Source: Candidatus Shapirobacteria bacterium CG2_30_35_20 (lineage in GTDB: Bacteria; Patescibacteriota; Microgenomatia; UBA12405). From it: DNA of 6,959 nt. Of the stretch, positions 1 through 5,009 are shown one piece after another. The position numbers and the translations under genes are program-made. The notes beneath the pieces were generated by a model. That model saw only the letters and a program-made list of their open reading frames with translations. It was not told the origin of the DNA and searched no databases. Position 1 is the stretch's first letter. The number at the start of each line of letters is the position of its first letter. Location: NCBI GenBank assembly GCA_001873665.1, contig MNZO01000004.1, forward strand, positions 1-6,959. Direction: 5' to 3'.

Positions 1-377
1 CGGTGGCGGCTCTGGGCATGTTTAATACTTTGACAGTTTCCCTTTTGGAGCGGACTCGTGAAGTGGGGCTGATGAAAGCCATGGGGATGAAGTCGGATGA
101 AGTCAAATCATTATTCCTGACTGAATCAATGATCATGGGACTTTATGGCGGAATACTTGGACTGATACTAGGTGTTGTTGTAGGCAAAGTTTTAAGCGTG
201 GTTTTGTCTGCCCTATCAATAGTTAAAGGCGTCGGCTTTGTCGACGTTTCTTATGTGCCACCAGTCTTTGTGTTAGTAGTGTTACTCCTATCTATTTTAG
301 TGGGAATTGCCACCGGTTATTTCCCGGCCAAACGAGCGACAAGAATTTCGGCTCTTAATGCTCTCCGATACGAATAA
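1..377 (+). CDS. ABC transporter permease, MacB/FtsX family, C-terminal part (5' end outside the window)
   Basis: This is the last ~124 residues of a permease of the MacB/FtsX type; the gene enters from the left edge, and the GTG at position 3 is an internal Val codon rather than a start. The fragment begins at the end of a transmembrane segment (ALGMFNTLTVSLLERTREVG), which carries the family's N-T-x(4)-E-R-T-R-E-x-G signature followed by KAMGM. Two more hydrophobic segments follow (about residues 42-70 and 84-105 of the fragment). It ends in the typical cytoplasmic tail GYFPAKRATRISALNALRYE, matching the family pattern P-A-x-R-A-x-x-x-x-x-x-x-A-L-R-x-E. Family members act with a MacB/LolD-type ATPase in the inner membrane, usually in mechanotransmission or lipoprotein/peptide export rather than uptake. 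The substrate cannot be told from this part. The stop is TAA at 375-377. Confidence 0.9.
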   Translation, partial: VAALGMFNTLTVSLLERTREVGLMKAMGMKSDEVKSLFLTESMIMGLYGGILGLILGVVVGKVLSVVLSALSIVKGVGFVDVSYVPPVFVLVVLLLSILVGIATGYFPAKRATRISALNALRYE

Positions 378-391
378 ACGGATCTATCCGT
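378..391 (+). other. Short hairpin directly after the permease stop codon
   Basis: ACGGA (378-382) and TCCGT (387-391) form a perfect five-base stem around the loop TCTA, immediately after the stop codon of the permease gene. No T tract follows, so it does not look like a classical intrinsic terminator. It could stabilise the 3' end of the mRNA or mark the edge of the degraded insertion that follows. Confidence 0.35.
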
Positions 392-404
392 ACATCGTAA
401 CCCT

Positions 405-731
405 TCACGATTTACCAAAACCTTGACGAATGGAAGTGGTTAATGATGGAAAAAATGTATTTGGTTCTGTTCTTGAATATGTTTGGATAACACTGGCCAA
501 TATAGCGGTAGTTTCCATTCCTCCAAAAGTATTTGAACCATAAGAAATTTTTCTTGATAGAGTGATTGGTCTAAGTTCCTGTTCTGCAAAATTGTTAGTA
601 CTATTAGGAGATAATACTAGCGACTTAATTAAACTTTCTTTTTGTTCAGAATTAATCCCTAGTCGACAGGTATGAGCTCGTTTTAAAACACTAGAATAGG
701 TTCGTAACTTGCGAATTTCATATCGCAACAA
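405..731 (-). pseudogene. IS66-like transposase, C-terminal fragment (remnant)
   Basis: The open frame of about 108 codons on the minus strand has no proper start: it begins at a TTG just after in-frame stops. Its second half reads STNNFAEQELRPITLSRKIS, then YGSNTFGGMETTAILASVIQ. This matches the C-terminal end of IS66-type DDE transposases, where the catalytic Glu lies in N-N-x-A-E-x-x-L-R-P and is followed by R-K and later S-v-i-x-T. The rest of the DDE domain, the N-terminal region and the accessory genes of an IS66 element are absent, and I see no terminal inverted repeats. The first 25-30 codons (RYEIRKLRTYSSVLKRAHT) may belong to the upstream PLD-like remnant in a shifted frame rather than to the transposase. 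I read this as a decayed insertion, not a working gene. Confidence 0.55.
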
Positions 732-828
732 ATAGGCTCTCGATTATTACTTCTGTCTGGTTAGCTCCAAGATCAGTCAAAAAGGCTTCGTAAAATGTCT
801 TTTCATCGAAAAGGTCGTATTTATACAT
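718..828 (-). pseudogene. N-terminal remnant of a phospholipase-D-like protein, 36 codons
   Basis: An ATG at 828-826 is preceded by AGGAGGA (840-834) with a five-base spacer, the only strong Shine-Dalgarno in the window. It opens a frame of 36 codons ending in TGA at 720-718. The peptide runs from MYKYDLFDEKTFYEAFLTDL to QTEVIIESLFVAI. It resembles the start of PLD-like proteins, in which a phrase such as F-Y-x-A-F-L-x-D-L precedes the strand E-V-I-I-E-S-P-F. The catalytic HxK motifs are not reached. Just after the stop, another frame continues with IRKLRTYSSVLKRAHT, which could be the next part of the same domain after a frameshift. The family call is from memory of the motif and is tentative; that the gene is broken is clear. 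Confidence 0.45.
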
Positions 829-850
829 AATAATCCTCCTTTTTCTCAGG

Positions 851-879
851 TTGATATACCTCCATCAGCTTGGTAAAAT
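851..879 (+). promoter_or_regulatory. Sigma-70-type promoter of the tRNA array
   Basis: TTGATA (851-856) and TAAAAT (874-879) are separated by exactly 17 bases and are close to the -35 and -10 consensus. Transcription would start near 886, about 60 bases before tRNA-Val, and there is no other gene on this strand between them. The 5' leader would be removed by RNase P. This is read from the sequence only. Confidence 0.55.
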
Positions 880-945
880 ATGAAAGGATTGCAGGAGAAG
901 CGGTTCAAATAGAACATCATCTCCCGCTCTGAGATTGACACCTAC

Positions 946-1018
946 GGCCACTTAGCTCAGCTGGTAGAGCATCCCGTTTACATCGGGGCGGTCAGGGGTT
1001 CAAATCCCTTAGTGGCCA
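946..1018 (+). tRNA. tRNA-Val (anticodon UAC)
   Basis: A complete cloverleaf is visible. The acceptor stem GGCCACT (946-952) pairs perfectly with AGTGGCC (1011-1017), and the discriminator is A1018. The D stem is GCTC/GAGC (955-958, 967-970). The anticodon stem is 972-976 with 984-988, and its loop TTTACAT carries the anticodon TAC at 979-981. The T stem is 994-998 with 1006-1010 around TTCAAAT. CCA is not encoded, so it must be added after transcription. It reads GUA and, by wobble, other valine codons. It is first in a three-tRNA array. Confidence 0.96.
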
Positions 1019-1030
1019 CTTTAACAACTT

Positions 1031-1115
1031 GCCGCCATGGTGAAATTGGTATACACGTACGCTTGAGGTGCGTATGCCGAAAGGTGTGGAGGTTCAAGTC
1101 CTCTTGGCGGCACCA
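1031..1115 (+). tRNA. tRNA-Leu (anticodon GAG), CCA encoded
   Basis: This is a class II tRNA. The acceptor stem GCCGCCA (1031-1037) pairs with TGGCGGC (1105-1111). The discriminator A1112 is followed by an encoded CCA (1113-1115). The anticodon stem TACGC/GCGTA (1058-1062, 1070-1074) closes the loop TTGAGGT with anticodon GAG at 1065-1067. A long variable arm (about 1075-1088) separates it from the T arm (GGAGG, TTCAAGT, CCTCT), as expected for leucine. It reads CUC and CUU. It starts 12 bases after tRNA-Val. Confidence 0.96.
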
Positions 1116-1116
1116 A

Positions 1117-1188
1117 TGCGGGATCGTCTAATGGTAGGACATCACTCTTTGGAAGTGAGTATTCTAGGTTCGATTCCTAGTCCCGCAA
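1117..1188 (+). tRNA. tRNA-Gln (anticodon UUG)
   Basis: The acceptor stem TGCGGGA (1117-1123) pairs with TCCCGCA (1181-1187), with discriminator A1188. The weak first pair U1-A72 is typical of glutamine tRNAs. The anticodon stem TCACT/AGTGA (1142-1146, 1154-1158) closes the loop CTTTGGA with anticodon TTG at 1149-1151. The T arm is CTAGG, TTCGATT, CCTAG. CCA is not encoded (CAAC follows). Only one base separates it from the CCA of tRNA-Leu, so the array must be processed from a common transcript. Confidence 0.96.
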
Positions 1189-1200
1189 CAAAATTATTTT

Positions 1201-1368
1201 TTAATTGACTGGAATGGGTGAAGGAACACCGAGTGGGGCTTGTTCTAACTTTTTTAATACATCCCAATCAATAGATTTGTAGGACAAAAAGCCGGCGTAA
1301 CTTAGTAGAATTAAAAAAACTAAAATTAAGAAAATCCCAACATAGTCTATTTTATTTTTGTTTTCCAT
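1201..1368 (-). CDS. Small single-TM membrane protein, 55 residues, function unknown
   Basis: An ATG at 1368-1366, four bases after the stop of the solute-binding protein gene, opens 55 codons to TAA at 1203-1201. The protein has a charged N-terminus (MENKNKIDY), one strongly hydrophobic segment at about residues 10-28 (VGIFLILVFLILLSYAGFL), then a polar tail with SIDWDVLKKLEQAPLG and a Pro-rich end (VPSPIPVN). By the positive-inside rule the tail should face outward. Its tight spacing, the same strand and a sensible membrane-protein composition argue that it is a real last gene of the operon. I recognise no family. No Shine-Dalgarno is present, as for the other operon genes, so translation may be coupled to the gene before it. 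Confidence 0.6.
   Translation of the reverse strand: MENKNKIDYVGIFLILVFLILLSYAGFLSYKSIDWDVLKKLEQAPLGVPSPIPVN
1223..1255 (+). terminator. Possible weak intrinsic terminator of the tRNA array
   Basis: GAACA (1224-1228) pairs with TGTTC (1241-1245), with a possible inner CC/GG pairing (1229-1230 with 1237-1238). A run of six T follows at 1250-1255. The stem is short, bulged and four bases from the T run, so it is only a weak candidate. It lies inside the small gene encoded on the opposite strand, where tRNA transcription and the minus-strand operon converge. Confidence 0.25.
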
Positions 1369-1372
1369 AAAA

Positions 1373-2698
1373 TTATTTTACTCTAGTAATAGTATAGATG
1401 GTGGGATAAGACAAAAAAATTGCTGGTGATTCTTCTAACAGTGTTTTTTGAAAATCTTGATAAATCTTTTTGCGTTCAATAGTGTCAAAGGTGGCACGAC
1501 CATCTTCGAGAAGTTTATCGATTTTAGGATTATTGAGTTTGGTAACATTACTTTTGGTTTGGGTGGAATGCCAAAAAACATATTGATCAGGATCGGAGGG
1601 AATTGAACCGTAATGAATAATGGCATCAAAATTTTCAGTGTCGATTCGACCAACAGTTAGATTGACTTTAATTTTTAATATTTCTTCCCAGCTTTTTTTG
1701 ACACTTTCGGCGGTTGATAATAAATTTCTATCGCCAACCGAAAGGTTGATAGAGTCAATTTTGTTGTTAGTAAAAAGTTCACGAGCGTGAGTGGGGTTAA
1801 AATTATATTCTTTGATGGTGGGGTTGTATGCCCAGGATGTAGATGAAATAGGAGATAAACAGCGATCATTTTTATCGGTACTTTTGGGAGTAGCGTAAGC
1901 AAGGGCTTGGCGAAGTTGTTTGACGTTTAATTTTTGAGTATTAAGGAATATGGCACTATATTTGGTATTGGTGGAAATATTTTTAGAAATATTTATTTTC
2001 CAACCTGATTCAAGATCGGCAGGAATAGAATTAAGACTAATTTGATTGACTTCTCCGATTTTAAAGGCATTAATCAGATCGGTTTGATTTTGATAAAAAC
2101 GATAGATAATGGTTGATAAGGAGGTTGAGGTTAATTTTAAATAATTTACATAACCGTCTTTGTAATTTATATGATCAACCCTATATTCACCCAGTCCAAT
2201 AAGATTGTTTCTAAAAAGTGGTTTGGCGAGGAGACTTTCAAGGGGAGAGAAGGGGTTGTCAGAAGCAACGGTTAAAATTTCTGGTGAGATTGATGAAAAA
2301 GTTAGATGGGGAATATTATATTTAATGTCTTGACTTGATAATTTTTTGCCGTCATGCCAGGTTTTAGTGGTGTCAATTTTAAATTGATAGATATTTTTAT
2401 CTTGGTTAATAGTTAATTCTTTGACTATAGGGGAGATAACATTTTTGTCGTTTTGAGTGGTTTGAGTTAAACCATGGGAAATTTGGTTAGTGATGATTGG
2501 GGGTAAATTGTTGGTGGGGTAGAGACCTTCGATACCAATTTTGAGAACAGGACGGTGGTATTTTTGATAGAGGGAAATAATTTGTTTTTGATAGCTTACA
2601 GCGATTGTACCAAAAATTAGACCTAATGTGAGATATATTAGATTTTTTTTAAAATAGAAAAAATAAAGCTCGAATTTAAAACGAATTTTAGTGAACAT
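1373..2698 (-). CDS. Membrane-anchored extracellular solute-binding protein, family 5 (peptide/nickel type)
   Basis: The protein has 441 residues. A basic N-terminus and one hydrophobic segment (about 19-36) suggest an uncleaved anchor; there is no lipobox Cys. The rest follows the SBP_bac_5 order. VLKIGIEGLYPTNN at 51-64 is the first strand. IVKELTINQDKNIYQFKI at 91-108 and W-H-D-G-K-K-L-S-S-Q-D-I at 114-125 are the family's most recognisable block. LRQALAYATPKS is at 262-273, NFNPTHARELF at 299-309 and a DPDQYVFWHS stretch at 369-378. The C-terminal NNPKIDKLLEDGRATFD and the E-R-K-K-I-Y-Q-D-F-Q helix come last. Such proteins normally deliver peptides to an ABC importer, but no permease or ATPase lies in this operon, and the protein is shorter than the usual 500-600 residues. 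It might act as a peptide-binding or chaperone-like surface protein; that is inference. The start is ATG, sharing one base (TAATG) with the secG stop. Confidence 0.85.
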   Translation of the reverse strand: MFTKIRFKFELYFFYFKKNLIYLTLGLIFGTIAVSYQKQIISLYQKYHRPVLKIGIEGLYPTNNLPPIITNQISHGLTQTTQNDKNVISPIVKELTINQDKNIYQFKIDTTKTWHDGKKLSSQDIKYNIPHLTFSSISPEILTVASDNPFSPLESLLAKPLFRNNLIGLGEYRVDHINYKDGYVNYLKLTSTSLSTIIYRFYQNQTDLINAFKIGEVNQISLNSIPADLESGWKINISKNISTNTKYSAIFLNTQKLNVKQLRQALAYATPKSTDKNDRCLSPISSTSWAYNPTIKEYNFNPTHARELFTNNKIDSINLSVGDRNLLSTAESVKKSWEEILKIKVNLTVGRIDTENFDAIIHYGSIPSDPDQYVFWHSTQTKSNVTKLNNPKIDKLLEDGRATFDTIERKKIYQDFQKTLLEESPAIFLSYPTIYTITRVK

Positions 2699-2910
2699 TA
2701 GTTGATAAGCTGGACAATAGATGAAATCAAAAAAAGGATAGTAATAAATATGGTTAAATTAAAGATAAATTTTTCCCAACCACGGCGTTCTCCAACATTG
2801 CTAGAGAGGATGTTGGAGTTACTTTCATTGGCACCTTTGGCTTGAAGAAAAATTAGAGCGGAGAGAAAAATTGAAAGTATAATTTGGATAACTGATAGAG
2901 CTGTTTTCAT
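2698..2910 (-). CDS. secG: Preprotein translocase subunit SecG
   Basis: The protein has 70 residues and the two-TM layout of SecG. Helix 1 spans about residues 5-23 (LSVIQIILSIFLSALIFLQ), followed by the conserved Q-x-K-G-A loop start (LQAKGANES). A short polar loop then leads to R-R-G-x-E-K (residues 42-47), which precedes the second helix at about 49-68. LQ-x-KGA and RRG-x-EK are the family's signature positions. SecG associates with SecY and SecE in the inner membrane and assists SecA-driven export. The ATG overlaps the stop of the upstream PF04020 gene by four bases (ATGA), and the stop overlaps the start of the next gene by one, so translational coupling is likely. The loop lacks the Gly-rich stretch seen in many SecG proteins. 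Confidence 0.9.
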   Translation of the reverse strand: MKTALSVIQIILSIFLSALIFLQAKGANESNSNILSSNVGERRGWEKFIFNLTIFITILFLISSIVQLIN

Positions 2911-3275
2911 ATAATCTTAAAAATATAAAGAAATAAACTAATGAAAAATGAAGTGCCAAGATAGGCAAAAAAACCAGTTAGGTGCCAATTGTAAATACTA
3001 AAAGAGGAGACGGTGATGACTGGTAATAAAAAAGTAACTAAATATAATCCTAATGTGTTGATCACGATACGAATTAAACCTAAGGTTAGGATTGTAATTG
3101 GTAATAATAATATTTTTACAATTGGTTTTAGAATTAATTCAAAAAAGGCCAAAATTAAGGAGGCTTTAATGATAGTAAATAACTTGTCGGGACCAAAAGA
3201 AAGATTCCCCCAAATTTCTTGGTGTAGGACTAAAGCAAAAGCAAGATAGAGGGCGTATTTTAAAAATTTTTTCAT
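2907..3275 (-). CDS. Four-TM membrane protein of the phage-holin-4_2 family (PF04020)
   Basis: The protein has 122 residues with four hydrophobic stretches at about 6-22, 33-50, 55-88 (which includes a turn) and 100-120. The central block, LILKPIVKILLLPITILTLG followed by LIRIVINTLGLYLVTFLLP, matches the PF04020 pattern L-K-P-I-x-x-x-L-x-L-P-I-x-x-L-T-L-G-L-x-x-x-x-I-N. Despite the family's holin name, it is a widespread chromosomal integral membrane protein of unknown function, and nothing here suggests a prophage. The gene starts two bases after the stop of the transglutaminase-like gene and overlaps secG by four, so it is an operon member. No Shine-Dalgarno is visible. Confidence 0.85.
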   Translation of the reverse strand: MKKFLKYALYLAFALVLHQEIWGNLSFGPDKLFTIIKASLILAFFELILKPIVKILLLPITILTLGLIRIVINTLGLYLVTFLLPVITVSSFSIYNWHLTGFFAYLGTSFFISLFLYIFKII

Positions 3276-3277
3276 AT

Positions 3278-4948
3278 TTATTTACGTCGCAATAGTATTA
3301 TAGCGCCAAGAGAGAGAATAATTAAACTAGAGACGATTAAAAGTAGCAAATTAAAAAAATGATAAGGGTTTTGAATGATAATAGTTTCGGTAATTTTTAG
3401 TTTTTGGTTTTGAGGTAAAAGAGAAGAAAAGAAGGAGATTTGGGGAAAATTTATTTTTATTTCACCCAAGGGGACGATGTTTTGAAATGAAAATAAATTG
3501 GGGTTTTTGATGATGACATAACTTTGAGAGAAGGGGTTGAATTTTGTGGTAATGATGAGAGGGATTGGGGTAATGGTTGTTTCACTGTCAGCAAAACTGA
3601 CATCAACACTTTTTTGGTTGGGGTCGGTTTTATATGACCCCGCCACTGCGGGGGAGTCCGATTGTTGGTTGTGAATGACAAATGTAAAATGGTTGAGGTC
3701 TAAATCATCAAAATAGTTGATGCCACCAGTGGTTTTGGCCCAAGTAGGGTCAATGGCAATCCATTTTTTGGTTTTATTGTCATAATATTCGGGCCAAGCG
3801 TGAAGAATATCAGCACCAACGGATAATGGTTTAACATCGGTATTGTTTGAATAGGCGTAGCCTTCAATTTCGCGAGCACCGATACCGCCAGATCGAGCAA
3901 TGGAAATAAATAAATCGGTAAAATCGGTACATAGTGATGTTGAGGGATTTTCTAGGGTGGTGAGGGCACCACGACGAATGGAATTATTTATTCGATTATA
4001 ATCATAGTTAAGAGTGTCAACAACATAATCGTAAATTTGGCGAGGAGTGGTGTACAATTTGGCTAATTTAATAATTTCTGGATTGTTAATGGGCCAATAA
4101 AGTTGGTGGTCAAAAATTGGTTGGCTATAAAATTGGTAATTAGGATTTTGACCAATTTTGGCTTGACCAGTGGCAATTATATCGATGTTTGACTGGGGGG
4201 CAAGCTGATAATAGGCTAGCCAGTTGCCGTCGAGATCGGTTTCGATTTTTTGAGGTGAGGGATGAATATTGGTGAAAAAAATTTTTTGATTGGCAGTATC
4301 GGGGGGTAAGGGAATAGTAAAGATTCCATTTTGGGTGAGAGGATTTTCGATATGATATTTTAGGTTGAAATTAAATAGTTGATATTCCCCAAAGGTTAGG
4401 ATTATTTTAGATAAATATTTTTTGAATATTATATTGGTATTTTGAGGGTCGATAGAAATAGTGGCACCTGAGGGTGATGATGATAATTTACCAAAAGAGG
4501 CGGGGATTTTTAATGAAATATTGGTGTTGTTGCTTAAATTGTCTTGAAATTGAGGTAGGTTTATTTCCCAAGTTTTTCCTTTTTTTTTGGCTAAACTGTT
4601 GCTCTGATAGCGAATGGTAAGGGGGGTGATTTGATCTTTACCAGTTTTAGAATTGGTTAGTTTTAGGGACAATTTTATTTCGTCATTATTTTTGGTAATA
4701 TTGACGGGGATGGCATCGTTACTGTCAAAGACTTGAATATTGGTTGCTTGTGAACCAGACAAAGAAAGGTTGTATTCTGTGGGATAAAATTGAGAAAAGT
4801 TGTTTTTAATGTTGATTTTATGTTCAACTTGAGAAATTCCCTGTTGATTAAATTGATAAGAAATTTCTTGATTAGTGGTAAATTCGTTTATTCCGTATGA
4901 TGGGATAAAACTTTGAAAAAATAATAAAATAATTAGGAAAATTATCAT
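3278..4948 (-). CDS. Membrane-anchored transglutaminase-like protein (extracytoplasmic)
   Basis: Read from the ATG at 4948-4946, the protein has 556 residues. It has an N-terminal hydrophobic segment (1-12), a large beta-rich region rich in Asn and Ser (about 20-280) and a transglutaminase core (about 295-430). A further beta region follows, and a C-terminal TM helix (about 532-550) ends in LRRK. The catalytic triad is recognisable: Cys340 in STSLCTDFTDLF, His383 in ILHAWPEYYD and Asp400 in WIAIDPTW. The orientation suggests that the enzyme domain sits outside the membrane with a short cytoplasmic tail. Bacterial members act as cysteine peptidases or amide-crosslinking enzymes on envelope substrates; which applies here cannot be told. 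A longer frame starting at TTG 5062 would add 38 residues but would overlap lexA by 53 bases; the extended -10 box just before 4948 favours the ATG. The N-terminus then has no basic residue before its hydrophobic stretch, which is unusual. This is the first gene of a five-gene operon. Confidence 0.85.
   Translation of the reverse strand: MIIFLIILLFFQSFIPSYGINEFTTNQEISYQFNQQGISQVEHKINIKNNFSQFYPTEYNLSLSGSQATNIQVFDSNDAIPVNITKNNDEIKLSLKLTNSKTGKDQITPLTIRYQSNSLAKKKGKTWEINLPQFQDNLSNNTNISLKIPASFGKLSSSPSGATISIDPQNTNIIFKKYLSKIILTFGEYQLFNFNLKYHIENPLTQNGIFTIPLPPDTANQKIFFTNIHPSPQKIETDLDGNWLAYYQLAPQSNIDIIATGQAKIGQNPNYQFYSQPIFDHQLYWPINNPEIIKLAKLYTTPRQIYDYVVDTLNYDYNRINNSIRRGALTTLENPSTSLCTDFTDLFISIARSGGIGAREIEGYAYSNNTDVKPLSVGADILHAWPEYYDNKTKKWIAIDPTWAKTTGGINYFDDLDLNHFTFVIHNQQSDSPAVAGSYKTDPNQKSVDVSFADSETTITPIPLIITTKFNPFSQSYVIIKNPNLFSFQNIVPLGEIKINFPQISFFSSLLPQNQKLKITETIIIQNPYHFFNLLLLIVSSLIILSLGAIILLRRK
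3638..3653. repeat. GC-rich perfect palindrome inside the transglutaminase-like gene
   Basis: CCCCGC (3638-3643) and GCGGGG (3648-3653) form a six-base stem around CACT, with nearby GAC/GTC extending it across a bulge. It stands out in a very AT-rich gene. It encodes the DSPAVAGSY linker between the transglutaminase core and the next domain, so it may be a small palindromic element tolerated in a loop. Confidence 0.5.
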
Positions 4949-4954
4949 TGTTAA

Positions 4955-4963
4955 ATAGTAGCA
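4955..4963 (-). promoter_or_regulatory. Extended -10 promoter of the transglutaminase/secG operon
   Basis: On the minus strand, TGC TACTAT (4963-4955) matches the extended -10 form TGnTAnnaT; no good -35 is seen, as is usual with extended -10 promoters. Six bases (TTAACA) separate it from the ATG at 4948. Transcription would therefore begin at or within a base or two of the start codon, giving a leaderless mRNA. Confidence 0.45.
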
Positions 4964-4975
4964 TAAATTTGCCTC

Positions 4976-5003
4976 TTGATTTCGGGTAACGTTCGGATAA
5001 AAT
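4976..5003 (+). promoter_or_regulatory. lexA promoter, probably leaderless
   Basis: TTGATT (4976-4981) and TAAAAT (4998-5003) lie 16 bases apart, with the lexA ATG six bases after the -10 box. No Shine-Dalgarno fits in that distance, so the transcript should start on or next to the ATG. The spacer holds AACGTTCGG (4988-4996), which includes a GTTCG half-site of the kind found in Gram-positive SOS boxes. A second half at the proper distance is missing, so self-regulation by LexA here is only a possibility. Confidence 0.5.
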
Positions 5004-5009
5004 AATAGT

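Noticed and set aside
903..915. GTTC-AAATA-GAAC inverted repeat in the tRNA leader.
   Set aside because: The stem is only four bases with no extension, and the half-sites are in the opposite order to a Gram-positive SOS box; this is within chance expectation.
1435..1902. Two additional minus-strand open frames of 72 and 75 codons.
   Set aside because: They are alternative-frame shadows of the solute-binding protein gene, with low-complexity composition and no motif.
3013..3249. Open frame of 78 codons on the plus strand.
   Set aside because: It is antisense to the well-supported PF04020 membrane protein gene and resembles no protein family.
2907..3275. Prophage holin, implying a phage lysis cassette.
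   Set aside because: The PF04020 name is historical; the neighbours are secG and envelope genes, and no phage structural, lysin or integrase gene is present.
4982..4996. Standard Gram-positive SOS box in the lexA promoter.
   Set aside because: Only one half-site (GTTCG) is present; the expected CGAAC four bases upstream is TCGGG. It is kept only as a speculative non-standard operator.
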